From contig NZ_JBEWYP010000001.1 in assembly GCF_040566555.1 (NCBI RefSeq), forward strand, positions 747,759 to 811,758: a stretch of DNA of 64,000 nt, written 5' to 3'. The DNA is from Sediminicola sp040566555. Its GTDB lineage: Bacteria > Bacteroidota > Bacteroidia > Flavobacteriales > Flavobacteriaceae. Shown piece by piece: positions 1 through 8,800 of this stretch. The translations under genes were made by a program, and so were the position numbers. Below the pieces are notes generated by a model. That model did not search any database. It was not told the DNA's origin and saw only the letters and a program-made list of their open reading frames with translations. How positions within the stretch are numbered: position 1 is the stretch's first letter; every line of letters begins with the position of its first letter.

Positions 1-197
1 GCATCAAAATTGAAATCTTCCGAATAGAACTCCCCTGGCACCACAGCATTAATTTGGTCTTCTGCTGCTTCCATATACAATATACTGGATGTGATGGTAG
101 GGGTAATGCTCAGGTCTTCCAATTGGTTGAAATCCTGTTCTTGCATGCATGAACTGCATAGGGCTATTAACAGAAATAGGGAGACGAAGTACTTCAT
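1..197 (-). CDS. Lipoprotein of unknown function (5' part only)
   Basis: The gene reads leftward off the window, so only the first 65 codons are seen. The N-terminus MKYFVSLFLLIALCSSC is a type II signal peptide ending in a lipobox, with the lipidated cysteine at residue 17. The product is therefore expected to be a lipoprotein of the cell envelope. The visible mature part is acidic (Glu/Asp/Gln) and carries no motif I recognise. The HAD phosphatase gene behind it is on the same strand, 74 bases away. The function cannot be stated from this fragment. Confidence 0.7.
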   Translation of the reverse strand, partial: MKYFVSLFLLIALCSSCMQEQDFNQLEDLSITPTITSSILYMEAAEDQINAVVPGEFYSEDFNFD

Positions 198-271
198 TGT
201 GACTCTAATTTAAAGAATCTTTAGGCTCCACATTTCGTGGCAGTTACCTAAATGATACTACTTCTACAACT

Positions 272-961
272 CTATAAATAGGATTTTATTTCATTAAGCT
301 CATTTATCATGTCACAATAGTCATGTTTTTTATCATTATGAACATTAAAATGTAGTGCATGAAGCCCCATGGCCCTGGCTCCCATGATGTCTGCCTCCAA
401 ACTGTCCCCTATCATAATGGACTTTTCAGGGGTAACATTTGCCTTTTGGAGGGCCAGTTGGTAAATTATGGGATTAGGTTTCTTTACCCCAGCCATTTCA
501 GAATCTATGATCTGATCAAAATAGCTATGAATGTTGGCATTTTTTAATTTTTTTTCCTGAATTTCCTGAAAGCCATTGGTAATGATATGGAGCTTATATT
601 TTGGTTTTAGATAGTCCAAGATATCCACTGTATTGGGAAACAAATGCGTAAAAGAGCACAAATGTTCTATATATTGCTCAGAAAGAACATGGATGGTTTC
701 GTCCGATATGGTAAAGCCCAATGAATCAAAAGTCTGTTTTAACCTTTGGTACCTTAAATCTTCCTTAATAATTTTTCCATCCCTATAGAGTTTCCAAAAT
801 TCGAGGTTAAGGGGGACATAAACCCTCAAAAAATCATTCAGATCTACGCCTACCCTATTGGCCTGTAATATCTTATCAAAGGTTAGCGCGGAATTCTTTT
901 CAAAATCCCAAAGGGTGTGGTCCAAATCGAAAAAAACGTCGGTTACAATATCTCTAAACAT
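272..961 (-). CDS. HAD-family hydrolase, YjjG-type noncanonical pyrimidine nucleotidase
   Basis: This 229-residue protein is a cytoplasmic haloacid-dehalogenase-family phosphatase. Motif I is DLDHTLWDF, with nucleophile Asp12 and acid/base Asp14. Motif II is the Thr of ITNG, motif III the Lys of GVKKP, and motif IV GDSLEAD. The helical cap between motifs I and II and the overall length fit the YjjG/YfnB group, whose E. coli member dephosphorylates (noncanonical) pyrimidine nucleoside monophosphates. That substrate is inferred from the family. The start overlaps the last 8 bases of the upstream DUF7033-type gene on the same strand, so the two are probably translationally coupled. Confidence 0.85.
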   Translation of the reverse strand: MFRDIVTDVFFDLDHTLWDFEKNSALTFDKILQANRVGVDLNDFLRVYVPLNLEFWKLYRDGKIIKEDLRYQRLKQTFDSLGFTISDETIHVLSEQYIEHLCSFTHLFPNTVDILDYLKPKYKLHIITNGFQEIQEKKLKNANIHSYFDQIIDSEMAGVKKPNPIIYQLALQKANVTPEKSIMIGDSLEADIMGARAMGLHALHFNVHNDKKHDYCDMINELNEIKSYL

Positions 962-2249
962 AAAACCTCTTTAAAACTGTACTATATAAATCTATCCAAT
1001 CTATTTTACTCTCGCCACCAAGCAATTCATTAGAAAAAACACTGATAAACTCTCCTTTGACCTCTTTTGTTTCTTTATATAAGAAAGATATCTTTTCCAG
1101 TATCTCTTCCTTATCCTTGTATTTCATCAAAGCGTAATCATGTACTGCAAAGGGATGTACCTTAATGGGTTGTTGTACCTCCAAAGGAATATCATAAAAG
1201 AAAAATGGTGTACAGGTACCTGCCCTAAAACCTATTTCATGGGTATATCCCATTGTATAATCATCGGTGAATTCTGTTTCAACGAGGTTGCGATAGGTCG
1301 TTGGGATATCTACCCTGTTGTACCGCATCCTAGAAGCATTGATCGGCCTATTTATCACCTGTGACAACTGCTTTTTTTCCTCTTTTAATAAAGCAATATT
1401 GTCAAAGGAACTATACGAGGCACCCAGGGACACTATGCTGTAATCTGCAACCGATTTAATTAAGTGCCTAAACCTATTGTTATTGGGTGACACATTTTTG
1501 TCATAGGTAGAATATTCAGCAAATTGGAAAAAGAACATACTCCCAACCCCATAATTCTTATGAAGCTCTATAAGACTGGAGAAATTATCAAAAGGATCCA
1601 ATCCTGGATTAAGCCAAACCATAAAACGCTCTGCCACGCGTTTAAATTTGAGAGAACCTAAATCCAAAACCAAACCAGCAAGACTCCTAACAAACCCTCT
1701 ATGGGCGTAACAATGGGACGTTGTTACATCTATGATAGACGTATAGGAAAACCCTCTTTCCTTCACCTCCATATTGGGGAACCTTTCCTTTAATTCTTTA
1801 AGTAACTGGAAGGCCCAAATATCTACCACCGGCCATTCTAAAAAATCATTCTGATAGGCCAAGCTTTCTGTGGGAGGAAACCTACCATGCACGTCTTTTA
1901 CATGGGGCAAATATTCTTCATACCTAGATATCAGATAAAAACTGGCAGCGAAAATATCAAAAGGAATATTGCTCCTATCCCCGGTAACGAAAAAACAGGG
2001 TACACCATCCCATTCCGCCATTTTAAATTGTAAGTCGTTAATCCCCTGTTCGAAAAGTAAATCATTACTACGAACAAAAAACTCATTCTGTAAAGGCTGT
2101 TTGGTATAGGTTATTTTTGGACCGGTATGTTTAATAAAATCTTCAACCTTGGTAGTAAACACAACCTCTATCCCCAGAATTCGAGTAAAAATGTGCTTCA
2201 TGATGTAGGTGAAGCGAGAAGTAATCTTATGGGTATATATCAACAACAT
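954..2249 (-). CDS. DUF7033 / polysaccharide-deacetylase-like protein
   Basis: This 431-residue protein has no signal peptide. I recognise it as the Flavobacteria/Cytophagia protein with an N-terminal DUF7033-like region (about residues 1-150), followed by a polysaccharide-deacetylase-like barrel. The usual NodB metal-binding Asp/His-x3-His signature is not obvious. The corresponding strand carries TSIIDVTTSHCYAHRG, so the fold may be kept while chemistry is changed or lost. Homologous loci often sit near cell-surface genes. Here it is coupled to the HAD phosphatase by an 8-base overlap. The ATG at 2249 is preferred because the conserved start MLLIYTHKITSR follows at once. The enzymatic role is unknown. 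Confidence 0.65.
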   Translation of the reverse strand: MLLIYTHKITSRFTYIMKHIFTRILGIEVVFTTKVEDFIKHTGPKITYTKQPLQNEFFVRSNDLLFEQGINDLQFKMAEWDGVPCFFVTGDRSNIPFDIFAASFYLISRYEEYLPHVKDVHGRFPPTESLAYQNDFLEWPVVDIWAFQLLKELKERFPNMEVKERGFSYTSIIDVTTSHCYAHRGFVRSLAGLVLDLGSLKFKRVAERFMVWLNPGLDPFDNFSSLIELHKNYGVGSMFFFQFAEYSTYDKNVSPNNNRFRHLIKSVADYSIVSLGASYSSFDNIALLKEEKKQLSQVINRPINASRMRYNRVDIPTTYRNLVETEFTDDYTMGYTHEIGFRAGTCTPFFFYDIPLEVQQPIKVHPFAVHDYALMKYKDKEEILEKISFLYKETKEVKGEFISVFSNELLGGESKIDWIDLYSTVLKRFYV

Positions 2250-2290
2250 AGGTTCCTATAATTCCAAGTATAATGATTTCCAGACATTTT

Positions 2291-2989
2291 TTATAGCATG
2301 GCGTTATCCGCAAAGCTAAAATAATCTTGCTGGGTAATGATCACATGATCCAAAACTTTTATATCCAAAGCCTCTGCAGCTAATTTTAGTTTACTGGTGA
2401 CCTTCTTATCCGCTTCACTAGGTTTTAATGTGCCCGATGGATGGTTATGTGCCAAAATAAGACCAACTGCACCCAGTTCCAGTGCCTGTTTCAATACCAA
2501 GCGCACATCTACCAAAGTGCCTGTGATCCCTCCTTTGCTCAAAAGAGCGGAGAGCATCACTTTATTTGCATTGTTCAGGTAAACAATCCAAAACTCCTCA
2601 TGGGGAAGTTCACCCATCATTGGTTGCAACAGTTCGAATACACTATTACTACTTGTTATTTTAGTAATCTTCTGTGCTGCTTCCCCTCTTCTTCTCCTAC
2701 CCATTTCAAGGGCTGCTGCAATGGTTACAGCTTTGGCTTCCCCTATACCCTTAAACTGCATTAACTGTTTTATGGAAAGTTTTCCCAGTTCGTTCAGGTT
2801 ATTGTTGGCCGATGCCAAAATCCTTTTTGCAAGTTCTACAGCACTTTCATTTCTACCACCTGATCCAATCAAAATAGCGATCAATTCAGCATCTGAAAGC
2901 ACGGATTTTCCCTTATGCACCAATTTTTCTCTAGGTTTGTCATCATTGGACCAATGTTTAATGGAGAAATAAGTCGATTTTTCTTGCAT
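2291..2989 (-). CDS. radC: RadC family JAB-domain protein
   Basis: This 232-residue protein has the RadC layout. It opens with an N-terminal UPF0758-type region, then a helix-hairpin-helix FKGIGEAKA (residues 79-87). The C-terminal JAB/JAMM metalloprotease-like domain carries the metal signature HNHPSG...SEAD (His181, His183, Asp194) and the LVDVR segment near 160. RadC was named for a presumed DNA-repair role that has since been questioned; the biochemical activity is unsettled. The length is normal and the metal ligands are intact. It stands alone, with no mobile-element genes around it, unlike the many RadC copies carried on integrated elements. Confidence 0.92.
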   Translation of the reverse strand: MQEKSTYFSIKHWSNDDKPREKLVHKGKSVLSDAELIAILIGSGGRNESAVELAKRILASANNNLNELGKLSIKQLMQFKGIGEAKAVTIAAALEMGRRRRGEAAQKITKITSSNSVFELLQPMMGELPHEEFWIVYLNNANKVMLSALLSKGGITGTLVDVRLVLKQALELGAVGLILAHNHPSGTLKPSEADKKVTSKLKLAAEALDIKVLDHVIITQQDYFSFADNAML

Positions 2990-3069
2990 CTGTTAAAGAT
3001 AACAAACAAAATAATCCAAAATAATATCCTAGAAAAAAATCTCTTTCCAGCCCATAATCAGCTTCGCTC

Positions 3070-4428
3070 TCAATTGTCCATAAGGCCTTTCACCTCATCG
3101 AAATCCAATCCCCCATAATTCCCGGAACTCATAAGCAAGAGTACGGAATCCTCAAAATTTTGTCGGAACAGGAATTCTTTGAAAGAAAGTGCATCCGTAT
3201 ATATTTTAAGATCGGTTCTTTCAAAAGCCGCTGCAATTTGATCCTTGGTCACTTCCTCCAGCTGTTTGATCTTAACAGATTCAGGGGAATAAAAAACCAC
3301 GGCCTCATCAGCAAACTCCAGTGCCCCTTTGTATTCCTTTAAAAATTCGGCATTCAAACTGCTATACGTATGCAGTTCCAGACAAGCCAAGAGCTTTTTA
3401 TCTTGATACTGCTCCTTGACAGCCCTAGTTGTTGCCGCTACCTTACTTGGCGAATGAGCAAAATCCTTGTACGCTACGCTACTTCTTCCCTCTCCTATTT
3501 TTTCCAACCGTTTGGAGGCGCCTTTAAAAGTGGCTATTGCCTCATAAAAGTCGGCCTCATCAATCCCCATATTTTGGCAGATCCACTTAGCACCTGCCAA
3601 ATTGCTCAGGTTGTGCTTCCCAAAAACCTCAATAGGCATTGGTCCCTCTTCGGTCTCCAGTAGGGTCTCGCCATTTTCAACAGCATATGCAGGTGTTTCA
3701 TAGGGCAATTTCCTGATAGAGTTCTCAGAAGCTTCCACTACTCTTTTTACCTCGGGATCTTCTATATTATAGGTGATGCTTCCTCCCTTGACAATACTGT
3801 CCACAAATATCTGGAACTGCTCCACATAATTCTCATAGGTCGGGAATACATTGATATGGTCCCATGCAATTCCACTTAACAAAGCAATATTGGGCTTGTA
3901 CAAATGAAACTTGGGCCTTCTATCTATGGGAGAAGACAAATATTCGTCCCCTTCCAATACGATAAAATCATTTTCTTCTGTTAAATGCACCATTCGGTCA
4001 AAGCCCTCCAATTGAGCGCCCACCATATAATCAACTGGCCTATCGTGATAATCCAAAACATGGAGAATCATAGAGGTAATGGTGGTTTTACCATGGCTGC
4101 CCCCTATAACCACCCTAGTCTTATGTTTGGATTGCTCATATAAAAATTCAGGATAGGAATATATCTTCAAACCCATTTCTTGGGCCTTGAGCAGTTCTGG
4201 ATTATTTGGTTTGGCGTGCATTCCCAAAATCACTGCATCCAATCCTTGGTGGATATTCTCAGGATACCAACCAAAAGCTTTGGGCAAGAGACCTTTGGCT
4301 TCCAACCGCCCTTTTGAAGGTTCAAATATTACGTCATCGCTCCCGGTAATGACATAGCCTTTATGGTATAGGGCCAGAGCCAGATTGTGCATGGCACTTC
4401 CGCCAATAGCTATAAAATGAATGTGCAT
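3070..4428 (-). CDS. mpl: UDP-N-acetylmuramate:tripeptide ligase (Mpl)
   Basis: This cytoplasmic 452-residue Mur-ligase-family enzyme attaches recycled L-Ala-gamma-D-Glu-meso-DAP tripeptide to UDP-MurNAc in peptidoglycan recycling. The N-terminal Rossmann domain starts HFIAIGGSAM. The ATP P-loop is GSHGKTT (residues 110-116), and the central domain has the LEGDEYLSSPID and SGIAWDHINVFP segments seen in Mpl. The C-terminal domain has a FAHSPSKV loop. The length suits Mpl, and MurC would lack LEGDEYLSSPID. It is divergent from the cupin-SDR pair across a 144-base intergenic region and is read toward radC. Confidence 0.9.
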   Translation of the reverse strand: MHIHFIAIGGSAMHNLALALYHKGYVITGSDDVIFEPSKGRLEAKGLLPKAFGWYPENIHQGLDAVILGMHAKPNNPELLKAQEMGLKIYSYPEFLYEQSKHKTRVVIGGSHGKTTITSMILHVLDYHDRPVDYMVGAQLEGFDRMVHLTEENDFIVLEGDEYLSSPIDRRPKFHLYKPNIALLSGIAWDHINVFPTYENYVEQFQIFVDSIVKGGSITYNIEDPEVKRVVEASENSIRKLPYETPAYAVENGETLLETEEGPMPIEVFGKHNLSNLAGAKWICQNMGIDEADFYEAIATFKGASKRLEKIGEGRSSVAYKDFAHSPSKVAATTRAVKEQYQDKKLLACLELHTYSSLNAEFLKEYKGALEFADEAVVFYSPESVKIKQLEEVTKDQIAAAFERTDLKIYTDALSFKEFLFRQNFEDSVLLLMSSGNYGGLDFDEVKGLMDN

Positions 4429-4572
4429 TTAATCAATTTTAAAAAGGTAAAGATAAGGATTGCAGGAGCCTAATAAAATTTAAATCATCCGTTTTTGAAC
4501 CACATCCAACACCTTTTTTTAGGGACTCCAAATATTGAATATTGCTTATATTCGTAGAAAGAACAAGAACAT

Positions 4573-4890
4573 ATGCATATTAAATTAAAAGATGTAACTC
4601 CAAAAGAAATAATGCCGGGATATCATGGAAAACTGGTACACACACAAAACATGAGCCTAGCCTTTTGGGAGGTGGAAAAAGGGGCAGAGGTCCCTGAACA
4701 CTCCCATATGAACGAACAGGTAATGCAGGTATTGGAAGGTAGCTTTGAATTTACATTAGACGGCAATAGCCAGGTTTATGGGCCAGGGGATCTCGTGATC
4801 ATTGCCCCGCATATACCCCATAGTGGCAAGGCCCTTACCGACTGTAAGTTGATGGATACTTTTAGTCCTACAAGAGAAGAATACAAATAA
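4573..4890 (+). CDS. Small cupin-domain protein
   Basis: This 105-residue single-domain cupin has both conserved motifs. The first is PEHSHMNEQVMQVLEG, with metal-type His and Glu residues. The second is YGPGDLVIIAPHIPHSG. The intact histidines suggest a metal site. Single cupins of this kind may bind small molecules or act as isomerases or dioxygenases; nothing here decides which. The stop codon is 2 bases before the SDR start, so the two are almost certainly co-transcribed and probably act on the same metabolite. Confidence 0.82.
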   Translation: MHIKLKDVTPKEIMPGYHGKLVHTQNMSLAFWEVEKGAEVPEHSHMNEQVMQVLEGSFEFTLDGNSQVYGPGDLVIIAPHIPHSGKALTDCKLMDTFSPTREEYK

Positions 4891-4892
4891 TC

Positions 4893-5678
4893 ATGAATAT
4901 ATCTTTAATTGGAAAAAAGGCTTTGGTTGGCGGTAGTAGCCAAGGCATAGGAAAGGCTATAGGCCAGCAACTAGCTGCTTGTGGTGCGAGTGTTACCCTA
5001 ATGGCGCGCAGTGGGGATAAACTGAAAGATATTATTTCCCAATTGCCAACGGAGCACGGGCAACACCATCAATACTTGGAGGTTGACTTTACCGACTTCA
5101 ATTCCTATCGTGAAATTATTGAGAATTATTTTAGGAATAATTCGGTGGATATCCTTGTAAACAATACGCAAGGTCCGGCTTCCGGTGGAGCAATGGAAAA
5201 AAAAGTTGAAGATTACCAGACAGCTTTTGATTTGTTGTTTAAAACAGTAGTCTATACCTCGGAACTTGCATTAAAGGGAATGATAGATAAGAAATATGGC
5301 CGGATCATCAATATCGCCTCCGTTTCCGTAAAAGAGCCTTTATCCTATCTCACCTTGAGCAATTCCATAAGGGCGGCAGTGACCACTTGGGCCAAAACAC
5401 TGGCTGCTGATGTCGGCCAATATGGTATTACCGTCAATAGTACCCTTACAGGTTATTTTGATACAGAAAGACTAAAAAATCTTAACAGCGCCAAAGCGAA
5501 GTCGTTTGGAATCCCTTTGGAAGAGGTGAACCAACAAATGCTTAAGAATGTTCCCGTAGGTAGATTTGGAGACCCGAAGGAGTATGGATATCTAGTGTCC
5601 TTTTTAGCTTCTGAACAAGCATCATTTATAACAGGAACCAATATCCCTATTGATGGAGGAATGCTAAAATCACTCTAG
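4893..5678 (+). CDS. SDR-family protein with replaced catalytic Tyr/Lys
   Basis: This 261-residue Rossmann protein of the short-chain dehydrogenase family has the nucleotide-binding motif VGGSSQGIG (residues 12-20), the VNNTQG strand end (about 89-94) and the C-terminal GTNIPIDGG segment. On alignment with FabG the catalytic YxxxK falls on Ser156 and Arg160, within TLSNSIR. This is the pattern of the SDR subfamily with an SN..RA motif. It may therefore be a reductase with altered chemistry or a non-catalytic binder. It directly follows the cupin gene (2-base gap), and a hairpin terminator lies downstream. Confidence 0.85.
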   Translation: MNISLIGKKALVGGSSQGIGKAIGQQLAACGASVTLMARSGDKLKDIISQLPTEHGQHHQYLEVDFTDFNSYREIIENYFRNNSVDILVNNTQGPASGGAMEKKVEDYQTAFDLLFKTVVYTSELALKGMIDKKYGRIINIASVSVKEPLSYLTLSNSIRAAVTTWAKTLAADVGQYGITVNSTLTGYFDTERLKNLNSAKAKSFGIPLEEVNQQMLKNVPVGRFGDPKEYGYLVSFLASEQASFITGTNIPIDGGMLKSL

Positions 5679-5706
5679 ATTGAGCCTAGTTACCACAACA
5701 TCAAAC

Positions 5707-5740
5707 TAAAAGTCCCACTTGCCATTGGGACTTTTCTTCT
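5707..5740 (+). terminator. Rho-independent terminator after cupin-SDR
   Basis: The inverted repeat AAAAGTCCCA / TGGGACTTTT, with a loop of about 8 bases, is followed by a T-rich tract. It lies about 30 bases after the SDR stop and closes the cupin-SDR unit before the alpha-2-macroglobulin gene. Confidence 0.75.
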
Positions 5741-5867
5741 TTAGGCTCCCATTTTGGTACTCTTTTTGTAATTGAGGTTATAGTAATACTTGCGGATCCC
5801 TATATTTTGATGGCCATTCTTTATTGAGGATGGACATACTTGAAAATTCATTTTTGTTCCTAAATTT

Positions 5868-8800
5868 ATGCATATGAAACACTTAGCTTTTTTACTTCCT
5901 ATTCTCCTATGTATCCAACTGGGCCATGGCCAAATTAACGGGAATACTTCGTATGATCCCCTCTGGAAAGAAGTATCCCAACTGGAAGAAAAATCCTTGA
6001 CAAAATCCGCCCTGGAAGTAGTAAAGACCATATCCCAAAAAGCTAAAAAAGAGCAAAATTCGCCACAGACGATTAAAGCATTATTGTATTCTTCCAAATA
6101 CTTGATGGTATTGGAAGAGGAATCGCAATTGACCATTGTAAATGAATTCAAAAGTGAGATTGCCCAAGCCACTACACCCACAAAGAACATATTAGAGAGC
6201 TATTTGGCCAACCTGTATTGGCAATATTATCAACAGAACCGCTTTGAGTTCTACAATCGGACAAAGACAGAAAGCAAGGTAGACCTCATAGATTTTAGGA
6301 CCTGGGACCTGAGCACCTTATTTGAAGAAATTAGCATTCATTTTGAACGCTCCCTGGAAAACACCGAGGAGCTACAAAAATTGGACATCAATCTCTTTAA
6401 AGAAATTCTCAATCAGCAAAAGGATTCCCGTGCATACAGACCTACCCTATATGATGTCTTGGCCCATACTGCATTGGATTTTTACAGGACGAGTGAAAAT
6501 GGCATCACTAATCCTTCTTATAAATTTGAATTGGACAAGCCCGAGTATTTTGCCCCGGCAGAAGAATTCAGTGCCCTACCTTTAATTGTAAAAGATAGCA
6601 GCTCTCTTCAATTAAAAGCCTTGAAACTATATCAGGAACTTTTAACATTCCATCAAAAAGACCCTTCTCGTTTAGCATTGGCAAATGTGGATTTAGAACG
6701 CCTACGTTTTATAAAACAATATAGCATCATTGAAGAGGCGGACCAATTCTATTTGGACGCATTGAAAAATAGCGCTACATCTTATAGGGAGGAGGTGGCA
6801 GCGTTATTCAATTATGAGATTGCTGCATTATATGACCAATGGGCGAACAACTACGATCCAAAAACCGATGTAACACAACAATGGAAGCGGAAAGAAGCAT
6901 TGGAAATCTGTAATGCCATCATAGAAAAATATCCAAAAAGCAGAGCTGCTGAAAATTCCCTGGCGTTAAAAACACAAATTCTATCCAAGAACCTTCAATT
7001 AAAAGCTGAAAGTCATCTGCAAATAAATCTACCATCACGAATCTTGGTGAACTACAAAAATATGGATGGGCTAAAACTTACCGCCCATATTATAACGGAG
7101 GATGAAAAAGCTCAATTGGAAAAAATTTATCCCATAGAAAAGCAAAGTGCTTTTATAAAAAGACTGCCAGTTGCCAAACAATGGACAGGAACGCTTAAAA
7201 ACGTTGGGGACTATCAGAATCACAGCACAGAAATATTGCTCCCTGCCTTACCGAATGGCTCATACACTATCCTTGCCGTAAATGATGCTACATTTGCCTT
7301 TCAAACAGTACAGGTAACTGACCTCGCCATTGTACAAACAAGGGGAGCAAATGAACAAATGTTCCAGGTCATTAATAGAGCTAATGGTTATCCCGTTTCA
7401 GGAGCCCAGGTTACCTTCAGCTATCAAACAAATTACAACGGGCCTTTAAAAGAACATATCTATCTCACAGATAAACAAGGCTTCATCGTCATTCAGCTTT
7501 CAGATGATAGATGGACAAATCTCACTATGACTGTTAGATCCAAAGAGGATGTTGCCACTTTTGGAACCTACTTTATTTCCAAAAAGACAGACATCAACAA
7601 TCCTACGGAAACCAGTTATTTCTCATCCCTTTTTCTGGATCGTAGCATTTACAGACCAGGCCAAGTGGTATTTTTTAAGGGAATCGCCATCAAAAGAAAC
7701 AACGTGTCCACTTCGATATTAAACAACACAAAAGTGGTAGCAACTCTCCTCAATGCCAATAGCCAGGAAGTAGGCAGGCAGGAATATACAACCAATGATT
7801 ATGGCTCCTTTAATGGGCAGTTCATTTTGCCCAATTACGGTCTTACAGGGGAATACTCATTAGTCATAAACTCCGAAGAAGTTAATTTAAGCGGACAATC
7901 CAATTTTTCAGTGGAGGAATATAAGCGCCCAAAATTTAAAACCCGTATTGATCCGGTAACGGAAACCTATAAAGTAAATGACAGTATTCTTTTAACGGGG
8001 ACTGCCACTGCCTTTGCCGGCAGCACCATTACCAACGCAAAGGTTAATTATACGGTGCGCAGGATTGTTGAATATCCTGTATGGTATTATTGGAGTCGCC
8101 CATATGTAAAAAGTACTGCCCAAGAAATTGCACATGGGGAAACTATTACCAATGAAGAGGGCAAATATGAATTTAAGTTCAAGGCAATCCCTGATAGTAG
8201 TATTCCAGAGGAAGATCTCCCCATTTTCACCTATGAAGTCACGGTGGATGTAACGGATATCAACGGAGAAACTCATAGTACTTCAAAAATGGTACGTGTA
8301 GGCTACCATTCCCTATTGGCGAAAATAATAGTTCCGAATAGGTTGGACAAGTCTAAAAGCGATCAATCTATCGAAATCAGCACTACCAATCTCAATGGCC
8401 AAGAGGTTCCCGCAAAGGGCACCCTTAAAATATATAAATTAAAGGGTCCGGATAACGTCCTTAGAGAACGGCCATGGCCGGCTCCAGAATTTTCCTCCTT
8501 TACAAAAGAGGAGTTTAAGACCCTATTCCCTTACGAACCATATTCCAATGAAGAAGATCCAACAAACTGGGAAAAAGGAGCTTTGGTTTGGCAAGCCGAT
8601 TTTGATACGGAAAAAATGGACAAATTAAGCTTGGGCCAAATCAAATCATGGGAATCTGGAAGGTATGCTATTGAACTGGAATCTACTGATAGATTTGGCA
8701 AGGCCGTAAAGGATGTAGTACATACCACCGCTTTTTGGAAGAAGGACAAAAATTTAGCGGATAATCAATTATTCGACCTCAAGACCGATAAGGAAGCCTA

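Noticed and set aside
1140..1364. Opposite-strand frames inside large genes throughout the window
   Set aside because: They are shadows of genes with clear family membership on the other strand and show no protein-like features.
2291..2989. radC as marker of a mobile element
   Set aside because: RadC-like genes often ride on integrated elements, but here the neighbours are core genes and no integrase, transposase or att-like repeat is seen.
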